Assembly (NCBI GenBank): GCA_045631225.1
Contig: JAZQUG010000008.1
Coordinates: 1-64,000, forward strand
Length of the DNA stretch: 64,000 nucleotides
Reading direction: 5' to 3'
From: Fimenecus sp045631225
GTDB lineage: Bacteria > Bacillota > Clostridia > Oscillospirales > Acutalibacteraceae
The notes under the pieces were generated by a model that saw nothing but the letters and a program-made list of their open reading frames with translations, did no database searches and was not told the origin of the DNA. This document shows, in pieces, positions 51,224 through 58,759 of this stretch. The stretch's first letter is position 1; each line of letters starts with the position of its first letter. A program made the position numbers and the translations under genes.

Positions 51224-53842
51224 ATGGATTTTTTTAGCTGGTTAGGTTTAAGTGGTTATACAGTTAAGGACGGATGGCGATATATACGGTCAAAATTTAA
51301 GAAAGAATGTCCTGAATATACTGATTTTAAAAACGAAATTAGAAACATAATTACGGTTGTATGCGATAAGTATAGAGATTTTATTAGTATTTCACCAGAC
51401 CATAATAATATAGTTTTTCCAACAGAGTATGATAATATAATTTTTGATAGTATTATTGACGCATTAGAAAATGGTTCACCTTATACTATTGATAAATTGC
51501 TAATTAATGAAGATATATCAAATAGCGAAAGGAGCCGACTGTTTAAATTATTGCAAGTAAGTTTAAAAGAATCTTTTGAATTTTATATTAGAGAACATAT
51601 AAATAAATCTTTTGTTTGTATGGAAAAGATGCAAGCGAAGATAGATTGCATTTTGGACAAAACAGAGCTTGCACTAAATTGCGAAAAAAAAGTTATTGAT
51701 ACAATAAAACACACAATTAATAGTTGGAATATTGAACCAATCACAATAGAATTCATAAATAGGAATGTGTCAGAAGAAAATAAAGCAAAAAAATATGTTC
51801 AAGCATATTATAATGTTAATGATCGTGATGATATATTAGCACATACTATTTGTGGGAATTATGATGTTGTAGATCCAAAGCTACATAATATCCTATCCAT
51901 ATTACTATCTGAAGCTACTGAGCATTTGTTTGTTGTTGGTCGTGGAGGTGAAGGAAAAACGAGCACAATATTTCGTTTATCTTTGGAATATGCGAGAATT
52001 GGAGGACCTTCATATTGGTTGAAATTACATGATTTTTCAATAACCAATCATGATAAAGAAAGCTTATCTAATTTTCTAGATGAAGTAAACGAATACGCAA
52101 ATGCTAATTTTTTGCCAGCAATAATTTTTATAGATAATCTTTTTCAAGGGAAAAAAACAGTGGATTTACTTCAATCAATATGGAAGGAAAGTTACAACAT
52201 CAGATTAGTATGTGCTGAAAGAATCGAAAATATGAATCAACTATGTTCTCCAACTCAAAATCTTTTAACACCATGGATTACATATAGCAAATTTATTTGT
52301 TTACTGTCAGAGGAAGAAATAGAAAAAACTTTTCTGAAAAATTATACCACTATAGCTTACCCGATTCCTAATAAACATAAAATAAAAATATTGAAAAACT
52401 TAGCGAACGTATGGAGTAATATTCAAAAGAATAATTTTAACACTGTATTATATCAAATTGAAAATAAAATAAAAAATGAAAACATCCCAATTGCAGAGTT
52501 GATTTTGCATTTGAAAATACAATACAATCTTTCCATAAAAGAAAAGAAGAGTATAAATGTTAATTTTATAATGCCATGGGATATGTGGAGTAATATAGTA
52601 GACAACAAGTTTAACTTGACCAACTCTTTTAAATGGATTGCAACATTTTCGAGAATTGGTGTAGATTTACCAGTAAGAGACTTTGTGAACTATTATGGTA
52701 TAAATTATAATGTGTTTGTTGATTTAATCAAGCACACTTATGATACAAATATATACACACCTTATCAGATAATTTATAAGAACACTGAAATGTATCTAAA
52801 AGCTACTCATGATATAATTTCTGATCTTTTCTTTGATGTTAGTGAATATATTAAATCCGATAGTTTTGATGAAAATATAAATCTTTTGAACTCTTTCCTA
52901 TCAACAGAAAAATGTCTTTGTGATATAACATTAGCTGCAGCAGGATACTATTTTGATAAAAGTTGTTATGAAAAATCGATTTTATTGTATCGCAAGTTGT
53001 TAGACGAACATACACTGAGTGAAATGTCTCAAGCAACAATTAGTAAGCTTTTATCGGATGTATATAGAGATATCGGGAATTACGATGATGCGATAAAATT
53101 TGGACACAAAGCTACAGAAAAGTATGTGCAGTTAAACGGATTAATCAATGAATTAACCTCTCAAGCCTTTAACAGTTTGGGGTTAGCATATCAATATAAA
53201 AATATGTTCACTGATGCTCTTAACTATTATAAACAGGCAATGGTTTATTTTGAGACAACTGGTAACAAAAACATATCATATGCGTATTTAAATAATTCCA
53301 TAGGTCTGACATACCGCTCGATGTCGTCTGCAGAAAAGTCTGTTTTTTATTTTAAGAAAGCTGAACAAATTATAATAAAAGAACTTGGTAAAAGTCATCC
53401 AGATATAGCCATGGTCTATAATAATATTGCTGGTAGCTATTTGTTGTGGCACCATTATGACCTATCTAAAAAATATTATCGCAAAGCATTACAGATACGA
53501 AAATTAACATTGGGAGAAGAACACATATATACAGCAACAACTTATCTAGATTTTGGGTATTACTATTATAATGTCAAGTGCTATAAACAAGCTATTACAT
53601 ATTATAACAAGGCTCTAAAAATATATAAACAAGTTCTTCCAGATAATCATTATGATATTGGAGAAACACATTTCAAAAAAGGTCTTGTGTATGCTAAACA
53701 AGGTAAATATAACAAAGCTATAGAATATTATAACATTGCAAAATCAATCCTAATTCAATTCGTAAGCAATGATAGTAATATCTATACGGAACTGGAGAAA
53801 GAATTGAAACTAGCACTTGAATATATGGGTAACACTAAATAA
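51224..53842 (+). CDS. STAND-family NTPase with TPR repeats (NLR/Avs-like defence candidate)
   Basis: 872 aa. Three parts: an unrecognised N-terminal domain (1-~195; begins MDFFSWLGLSGYTVKDGWRY), a STAND NTPase core with Walker A VGRGGEGKTSTIF (~238-250) and Walker B AIIFIDNLF (~298-306), and a C-terminal array of kinesin-light-chain-like TPRs (~570-860) with repeats such as YDDAIKFGHKATEKY, FTDALNYYKQAMVYF and YNKAIEYYNIAKSIL. The NTPase-plus-repeat layout is that of bacterial NLR-like immune sensors, with TPRs recognising a phage product and the N-terminus as effector. ATG 51224 has 6-nt spacing from AGGGGTG. Confidence 0.82.
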   Translation: MDFFSWLGLSGYTVKDGWRYIRSKFKKECPEYTDFKNEIRNIITVVCDKYRDFISISPDHNNIVFPTEYDNIIFDSIIDALENGSPYTIDKLLINEDISNSERSRLFKLLQVSLKESFEFYIREHINKSFVCMEKMQAKIDCILDKTELALNCEKKVIDTIKHTINSWNIEPITIEFINRNVSEENKAKKYVQAYYNVNDRDDILAHTICGNYDVVDPKLHNILSILLSEATEHLFVVGRGGEGKTSTIFRLSLEYARIGGPSYWLKLHDFSITNHDKESLSNFLDEVNEYANANFLPAIIFIDNLFQGKKTVDLLQSIWKESYNIRLVCAERIENMNQLCSPTQNLLTPWITYSKFICLLSEEEIEKTFLKNYTTIAYPIPNKHKIKILKNLANVWSNIQKNNFNTVLYQIENKIKNENIPIAELILHLKIQYNLSIKEKKSINVNFIMPWDMWSNIVDNKFNLTNSFKWIATFSRIGVDLPVRDFVNYYGINYNVFVDLIKHTYDTNIYTPYQIIYKNTEMYLKATHDIISDLFFDVSEYIKSDSFDENINLLNSFLSTEKCLCDITLAAAGYYFDKSCYEKSILLYRKLLDEHTLSEMSQATISKLLSDVYRDIGNYDDAIKFGHKATEKYVQLNGLINELTSQAFNSLGLAYQYKNMFTDALNYYKQAMVYFETTGNKNISYAYLNNSIGLTYRSMSSAEKSVFYFKKAEQIIIKELGKSHPDIAMVYNNIAGSYLLWHHYDLSKKYYRKALQIRKLTLGEEHIYTATTYLDFGYYYYNVKCYKQAITYYNKALKIYKQVLPDNHYDIGETHFKKGLVYAKQGKYNKAIEYYNIAKSILIQFVSNDSNIYTELEKELKLALEYMGNTK

Positions 53843-53893
53843 TATACTCATGTGTCAACAATAAAGTACATATTAAAACGAATAACCAAAATT

Positions 53894-53935
53894 GATATGC
53901 ACCTCCAAAAGTGTCTAACTTTTGGGGTGCATATC
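53894..53935. repeat. Large hairpin between STAND and recombinase genes
   Basis: A 17-bp stem (53894-53911 with 53919-53935, one bulged T) closed by a 7-nt loop. No strong T-run follows on either strand beyond TCATTCTC, so it may be a shared terminator for the converging genes or a recombinase-associated structure. Confidence 0.65.
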
Positions 53936-53939
53936 ATTC

Positions 53940-54848
53940 TCATAATGTGTTTCTTAAATTATATTTATCCAACACTTCTTTTTTTCTTTGTGTTGTTATT
54001 TCAGTATATATTTCTGTAATTGCGACACTGCTATGTCCTAATAATTCTTGTACAGAACGCAAATCGGCACCATTTGATAATAGATTGGTTGCAAATGTAT
54101 GCCGCAAGTAATGAGGAGTAGAGGAAAGGTTAACACCAGCCTTCTCTTTGATTATTTTGTATATATATTCAATACCATGGATGCCAAGTTGATTACCAGT
54201 TCGGTTAACAAAAAGTTTATCAGTAGAGATATTCATTTTTTTTCTGATATTCAGCCAATTGTTAAGGTTATTCCAAGTTTCATCACAAGAAACGTATATT
54301 AGTCGTTGTTTACGACCTTTGCCATGAATAAGCAAAGTTTTTTCAGATTCGATAATATCATCTAATGAAATCGCTGATGCTTCACCAATTCTGATGCCGG
54401 TACTTATTAAAACATCAATAAGTGCCAAATTCCTTGAAGTTCGTAAAATTTCAGGATTGCTTTTAGCCGAGTTTCTTTCTGTTGCTGCAGTTTTAAGAAG
54501 CTCGGCTATTTCACTTTTTGTTAAAGTTTTTGGCAGTCTTCGTTCCTTGCGAAATTTAAAGTGACAATTTTGATAGTAGTTTTCTTCTATTAGATTTTTG
54601 CTGTACAAATATTCGAAAAAAATTTTAAGTGTTATTAGTTTTCTACTAATAGTAGTGTCACACAAATGCCTGTCTTGTGATAGATAAGATACATATTCAA
54701 CAAGGATATTGTTGTTAATTTTACCATTACAAAACTTGATGAAATCCTTCAAATCAGAACTATATGCAAGTTTACTATACTCTGATATATTTTTTGTGGA
54801 TTTCATAACAGAAAGGCACTCTTCTGCATATAAATTTAAATTATCCAT
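53940..54848 (-). CDS. Tyrosine recombinase (XerC/D-like), probable DNA invertase
   Basis: 302 aa. An N-terminal SAM-like core-binding domain (about 10-95) and a catalytic domain with the conserved residues: Arg in LISTGIRIGEASAISLDDI, Lys in LIHGKGRKQR, HYLRHTFATNLL (His-x-x-Arg), LLGHSSVAITEIYTEIT (His, and Tyr nucleophile). ATG 54848 has GAGGTG 6 nt upstream; an in-frame ATG at 54863 lies inside a hairpin arm. The gene directly abuts a dif-like 31-bp palindrome whose 19-bp core recurs inverted at 58428-58446, so inversion of the intervening segment is its most likely activity. Confidence 0.88.
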   Translation of the reverse strand: MDNLNLYAEECLSVMKSTKNISEYSKLAYSSDLKDFIKFCNGKINNNILVEYVSYLSQDRHLCDTTISRKLITLKIFFEYLYSKNLIEENYYQNCHFKFRKERRLPKTLTKSEIAELLKTAATERNSAKSNPEILRTSRNLALIDVLISTGIRIGEASAISLDDIIESEKTLLIHGKGRKQRLIYVSCDETWNNLNNWLNIRKKMNISTDKLFVNRTGNQLGIHGIEYIYKIIKEKAGVNLSSTPHYLRHTFATNLLSNGADLRSVQELLGHSSVAITEIYTEITTQRKKEVLDKYNLRNTL

Positions 54849-54851
54849 ATA

Positions 54852-54908
54852 AAAACACCTCATAATTTGATAAGATAAATCCTATTTTATCAAATTATGA
54901 GGTGTTTT
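54852..54908. repeat. 22-bp perfect inverted repeat at the recombinase 5' end
   Basis: Arms 54852-54873 and 54887-54908 are perfectly complementary over 22 bp; a G/T pair and three more pairs extend the stem to 26 with a 5-nt loop. The recombinase ribosome binding site (GAGGTG on the minus strand) is inside one arm, so the mRNA hairpin would occlude it; a T-run follows on both strands. Candidate translational or transcriptional attenuator of the recombinase. Confidence 0.8.
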
Positions 54909-54915
54909 GTTATTA

Positions 54916-54946
54916 TTCTTACAATAACTATAAATTATTGTAAGAA
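54916..54946. repeat. Left inversion site: dif-like 31-bp palindrome
   Basis: Arms TTCTTACAATAA and TTATTGTAAGAA (12 bp, perfect) flank CTATAAA. This arm-spacer-arm layout (12-7-12) is that of a tyrosine-recombinase core site. Positions 54921-54939 (ACAATAACTATAAATTATT) recur exactly, inverted, at 58428-58446. Confidence 0.75.
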
Positions 54947-54961
54947 CTTGTATGTGAATTT

Positions 54962-54990
54962 TTGCAATAAAAAAGTTTTACGTTTATATT
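54962..54990 (+). promoter_or_regulatory. Candidate promoter of the ATP-grasp-methyltransferase gene
   Basis: TTGCAA (54962-54967), 17 nt, TATATT (54985-54990), with the start codon 36 nt further on. It lies inside the putative invertible segment and would move with the gene. Confidence 0.5.
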
Positions 54991-55026
54991 AAAAAATAAA
55001 TTACAAAGGACTTGTTGGGATAGAAT

Positions 55027-56877
55027 ATGAAAAAGTATATTTGGATTGGGAAATATGAATCAGAGTTAATGAATAGTGCGTCTTTTGAAGGAACAATTAC
55101 TATTTATGGTTCGAACTACGGAAATAATTATGCCTTCCTAGAAGAACAAAAAAAAGATTTTAATTACGATGAATTCATATCATTCATTGTAGAAAAGATA
55201 TATGCACTCATTAAAACTAATAATAATTATAGATTCTTACTATACAATGAACTATGGGGTTATGACATTATTAAAAAACATTCTGATTTAAGGCATTATC
55301 TAATACTACATAACGAAATACATATGTTAGAATTTTTGAATAACAAAATATTGTCGAGAACTTGGATGTGTTCAAAGCACATCCAAACTCCTCCATTTTT
55401 TATTGGAAACAAAAAAGATTGTTCTTATGAAACTATGAAAGAACACTTTAACGGTTATGATACATTTATAATACAAGACTGTGTGTCAGAAGGAGGAGAA
55501 GGAACAATAATAATTGATGAAAACAACAAAGAATTATGTGAACAACTTAATAATCAAAGAACATTTATAATTTCACCATATTTTTATAATTCTTTATCAT
55601 TAAATATGACAGTCATTTGTAACAAAAGTGGATGCGTTAAATTTCCAATTTCAGAACAGTTATTTGACAATAATTATATGTTTAATGGTTCAGATTTTAT
55701 TAGTGGACATGAAATCTATCTTGCTCATAAAGATATGATCGATGAGTTTATAGATAAAATTGCATCAATTCTAATTCAAAACGAGTATATAGGGGTATGC
55801 GGTATTGATTTTGTGATAGACGATGAAAAAATTATGTTTATAGAATTTAATCCAAGATTTCAGGGTTCGTCATTTTTACTAAACTACCACTTTAAACAAA
55901 CAAATCTTCCCTTACTTCAAGAATTGCAATTGAGACTTTGCAAAGATGATTATTACAATTCTCAAATTCAAAGTTTATACGACTGTATTGTTCCATATGC
56001 TTGGTCATATAATTCTAAAAGTGACCATTTAGAGAGAGTAATACTTTCTGATGGAAAAACAAGCATTTCAATAAAAAACATATATTCCAATAGGATTAGT
56101 AGTTCCCAAATATCGCATTTGCCAACAAATTATTATAATTATTTTGCCACTAAATACAAATATATTTTGCCTGATTGGGAAAAAGATATTTTAACAGAAG
56201 GTCCCATTCTCAAAAACATATTTAAGCGATATGCTGAAAGAAACGTACATAATGTTCTAGACTGTACTTGTGGTATTGGCGTACAAACGATAAGTCTTGC
56301 AAAAGTAGGTCTAAATATAGTGGGGTCTGATATTAGTTCAAAAGAGATTGACGTGGCAAGAAAAGAATCCAAAAGTAGAAATTTAAAAATTTCCTATTTT
56401 GTTGCTGATTGTAGAAAGTTAGAGGATACGTTTAAACAGCAGTTTGATGCAATTATATCGATTGATAGTGCATTAAATCATTTGTTGTGCCCAGAAGATA
56501 TATCAGTTGCCTTACATAGCATTTATAATCGATTGTTTACTGGTGGAATATTTATTGCAAGTTTTCGTGATTATGATGAGATGTTGATTAAGAAACCTAT
56601 GTGGGCTTATCCAACTAGATATCACACAACGCCAAATGGCAGTGCCATTATATTAAGACATCTGACTTGGAATGATAATATTTGCACATCTAATCAATTC
56701 TATATTGATCTCCCAAATAATGGAGAACCAAAATTATTTCATAATACATACAAGCAATGGGCAATAACTCGTTCAGAGTTACTTTCGATTGCACATGACA
56801 TACCTTTCTCAAAAGTATTTTGGTTGAGCCCTAAAGAAAGCGGATTCTATCAACAAATCTTTTGTGCAATAAAATAG
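55027..56877 (+). CDS. ATP-grasp ligase fused to SAM methyltransferase
   Basis: 616 aa. The N-terminal ~330 residues are ATP-grasp: TFIIQDCVSEGGEGTIIID (glycine-rich lid, ~150-168) and YIGVCGIDFVIDD then MFIEFNPRFQGSS (metal-binding Glu/Asn, ~256-284). The C-terminal part is a class I methyltransferase: VLDCTCGIGVQTISLAKVG (motif I, ~408), VGSDISSKEIDVAR, YFVADCRKLED, FDAIISIDSALNHL. ATP-grasp ligases form amide or ester bonds on amino acids or peptides; fusion to a methyltransferase suggests two-step modification of one small molecule or peptide. No precursor peptide is seen. Convergent with the pentapeptide gene, 1 nt between stops. Confidence 0.8.
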   Translation: MKKYIWIGKYESELMNSASFEGTITIYGSNYGNNYAFLEEQKKDFNYDEFISFIVEKIYALIKTNNNYRFLLYNELWGYDIIKKHSDLRHYLILHNEIHMLEFLNNKILSRTWMCSKHIQTPPFFIGNKKDCSYETMKEHFNGYDTFIIQDCVSEGGEGTIIIDENNKELCEQLNNQRTFIISPYFYNSLSLNMTVICNKSGCVKFPISEQLFDNNYMFNGSDFISGHEIYLAHKDMIDEFIDKIASILIQNEYIGVCGIDFVIDDEKIMFIEFNPRFQGSSFLLNYHFKQTNLPLLQELQLRLCKDDYYNSQIQSLYDCIVPYAWSYNSKSDHLERVILSDGKTSISIKNIYSNRISSSQISHLPTNYYNYFATKYKYILPDWEKDILTEGPILKNIFKRYAERNVHNVLDCTCGIGVQTISLAKVGLNIVGSDISSKEIDVARKESKSRNLKISYFVADCRKLEDTFKQQFDAIISIDSALNHLLCPEDISVALHSIYNRLFTGGIFIASFRDYDEMLIKKPMWAYPTRYHTTPNGSAIILRHLTWNDNICTSNQFYIDLPNNGEPKLFHNTYKQWAITRSELLSIAHDIPFSKVFWLSPKESGFYQQIFCAIK

Positions 56878-56878
56878 T

Positions 56879-58393
56879 TTATTTGTTTGAAAAATGCTGA
56901 AATCCATCTCCGTAATTAGTCAAGTCAGTATTATAAACATTGTGATATATCACACTTATATTAATGGAATGCTCTTTTATATTCTCATATATATTTGCAC
57001 ATTCAGTTTTTTTCTCTTTCTTATTAGTTGCTTCGTTTTCATTGCGCAATTTCACTATCTCTTGTTCTGTTTTTTCTATATTTAATCTTTTCTGTTTGGT
57101 ATCTAAATATTTATTATAAAATTTGTCCATTCCTAATAAAGCAAGATAGATTATTCCAATAAATTCGACTATACCTTCCGGAGATGAGAAAACAGATAGT
57201 AAAAATTGATATGGCGAGTTATGACGATATTCCAAATAATGAGTATTAGGAATGGAACACCATAAAAACAATTCTTCAACTTGCTCAATAAAGAATGCAA
57301 GTGTTTTTGAATCACAACTTGGGATATTAGTATATATTTCAAAGGTTACATAGCCGTTTTGCGTATTGTTAAGCAGATTATTCCTTATCTCAAATAAATA
57401 TATATCAGCATTCAGCAGTTTGTCTTCTTGTGACAAGCTTTGAAGATATAGTTCATTTGTTATTATTTGATAAACTTCATTTTTTTGATTAGCTGAAAAA
57501 TCATATAAAGTCATAAGTTGGCTCATATACTTTAGCGTTCTATATTCATGAAGCTTTATTAGAAAATGGATGCTTTTTTTTATTGCTTCAAATGATTTAT
57601 CAATTTCACCAATAGCAGCATATATGTTCGCTAATGGAAAATAATTATTTGTAAAACTATAAAAACAAATCAAATCTGAAATTAAGTCTAAATACTGCTC
57701 TTTACTTATTCCATCTGCATTGGTCTCTGAATCTATGTAAACATGATCTTCTGTTGTCCTAAGATAATCTATACATTTGAACGAGAAGGGAATAGAGGCA
57801 AATGGCAAATGCGTATTTATTAATGTATTACCATCGAATAAAACAAATTCAATATTCAAATTATCAAGTCTTACGTCATTGAAAATACAACCACATATTT
57901 TTGAATTTTCCCAAATAATGTTATCAAAAATGCAAGTTTCAAAGGTAGTACCATAGCAACTAATATTTGTTAAAGAACATGCATCAAGAACACATTTTTT
58001 GAAAAAAGAATTTTTCATAATGCTTCCACAAAAACTAGCAGATAGTATCTTTTGAGCATTATTATACTCAAAAGTGCAATTATCAAAATAGCAGTTATCA
58101 AAAATTGCAAAGTTTAGATCACAGTTAATAAAATGACATTTAATAAAGTAGGAACCCGTCAAACCACAATTTCTAAATGAAGCATGATTGAAAATGCAAT
58201 CAAAAAAATAAGATCTTCTTTGGTTTTGAGAATTATAACTTTTGCTGATAGATAAATTGTTGAATACTTTATATTGGTTTGTTCTATAGTTGTCTTTATT
58301 AGTTACATGTTTAAGCAAGTTAGTTTGCGATTTGGTAAATCTATCATTATCGATTTTTGACAAAGATGTATTGAAAGGTTGAATTATTTCCAT
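56879..58393 (-). CDS. Pentapeptide-repeat protein with C-terminal membrane helix and coiled coil
   Basis: 504 aa. Residues ~60-200 form an irregular pentapeptide-repeat (quadrilateral beta-helix) domain: FFDCIFNHASFRNCGLTG, CHFINCDLNFAIFDNCYF, CVLDACSLTNISCYGTTF. A helical domain (~225-400) follows, then a hydrophobic segment (IVEFIGIIYLALLGM, ~415) and a Lys/Glu-rich coiled coil (YLDTKQKRLNIEKTEQEIV). The protein may be membrane-tethered. GAGGGA precedes ATG. The LytTR-type promoter at 58568-58531 drives it across the right inversion site. Function unknown; an effector or protective role is speculative. Confidence 0.75.
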   Translation of the reverse strand: MEIIQPFNTSLSKIDNDRFTKSQTNLLKHVTNKDNYRTNQYKVFNNLSISKSYNSQNQRRSYFFDCIFNHASFRNCGLTGSYFIKCHFINCDLNFAIFDNCYFDNCTFEYNNAQKILSASFCGSIMKNSFFKKCVLDACSLTNISCYGTTFETCIFDNIIWENSKICGCIFNDVRLDNLNIEFVLFDGNTLINTHLPFASIPFSFKCIDYLRTTEDHVYIDSETNADGISKEQYLDLISDLICFYSFTNNYFPLANIYAAIGEIDKSFEAIKKSIHFLIKLHEYRTLKYMSQLMTLYDFSANQKNEVYQIITNELYLQSLSQEDKLLNADIYLFEIRNNLLNNTQNGYVTFEIYTNIPSCDSKTLAFFIEQVEELFLWCSIPNTHYLEYRHNSPYQFLLSVFSSPEGIVEFIGIIYLALLGMDKFYNKYLDTKQKRLNIEKTEQEIVKLRNENEATNKKEKKTECANIYENIKEHSINISVIYHNVYNTDLTNYGDGFQHFSNK

Positions 58394-58427
58394 AGTAGTC
58401 CCTCATATATTATTAAATTTAACTATA

Positions 58428-58446
58428 AATAATTTATAGTTATTGT
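58428..58446 (-). repeat. Right inversion site: inverted copy of the 19-bp core
   Basis: On the minus strand this reads ACAATAACTATAAATTATT, identical to 54921-54939, including the 7-bp CTATAAA centre, but in opposite orientation. Flanks differ (CTC before, TATAGTT after). It lies between the pentapeptide gene start (58393) and its promoter (58531-58568). Confidence 0.75.
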
Positions 58447-58530
58447 GAGTTGCAAATTTTAATATATAGTTTTTGATGTAGAAATACATAACATTAGATT
58501 TGTATGTAAAAAATATTTACATATTTTCCT

Positions 58531-58568
58531 ATTATATTTAAATCGTAAAAAATCATCATTTTGTGACA
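58531..58568 (-). promoter_or_regulatory. LytTR-type promoter signature facing the invertible segment
   Basis: On the minus strand: TGTCACAAAA (58568-58559), 13 nt, CGATTTA (58545-58539), TATAAT (58536-58531). Sequence and spacing match the copies at 28284 and 46235. It points into the segment bounded by the 19-bp repeats. Confidence 0.75.
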
Positions 58569-58583
58569 AATAAAAATATAATT

Positions 58584-58616
58584 TTAAGCACCAATACTAA
58601 AAGTAGTGGTGCTTAA
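58584..58616 (-). terminator. Terminator of the BspA-like gene
   Basis: A 10-bp stem (TTAAGCACCA with TGGTGCTTAA) with further inner pairing; on the minus strand it is followed by AATTATATTTTTA. Lies 140 nt past the BspA-like stop. Confidence 0.65.
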
Positions 58617-58632
58617 TTTCCCTATAAATCCA

Positions 58633-58689
58633 TCATCCTAAACGGAGTGAAGTGGTGTTATGTTATATGAAGTGAACCATTTAGGATGA
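58633..58689. repeat. 57-bp element with 10-bp terminal inverted repeat
   Basis: TCATCCTAAA and TTTAGGATGA end a 57-bp element whose middle contains GTGAAGTG-type subrepeats. Too short for an insertion sequence; may be a REP/MITE-like repeat or a second hairpin. No copy elsewhere in the window was noticed. Confidence 0.5.
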
Positions 58690-58759
58690 CTTTTATTATA
58701 TCAGTGGATTAGGTGCAATCACACTGTATAATATCAATTTATCGTTTTAAATATGATGA

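Noticed and set aside
53940..54848. The tyrosine recombinase as the integrase of the whole ICE
   Set aside because: It lies deep inside the accessory island, not near the tRNA end, and a matching inverted site pair surrounds the neighbouring segment; inversion is the better explanation, although ICE integration is not formally excluded.
54852..54908. The 22-bp inverted repeat as the ends of a tiny invertible promoter
   Set aside because: The spacer is only 13 nt, which cannot hold a promoter; an RNA hairpin over the ribosome binding site explains it better.
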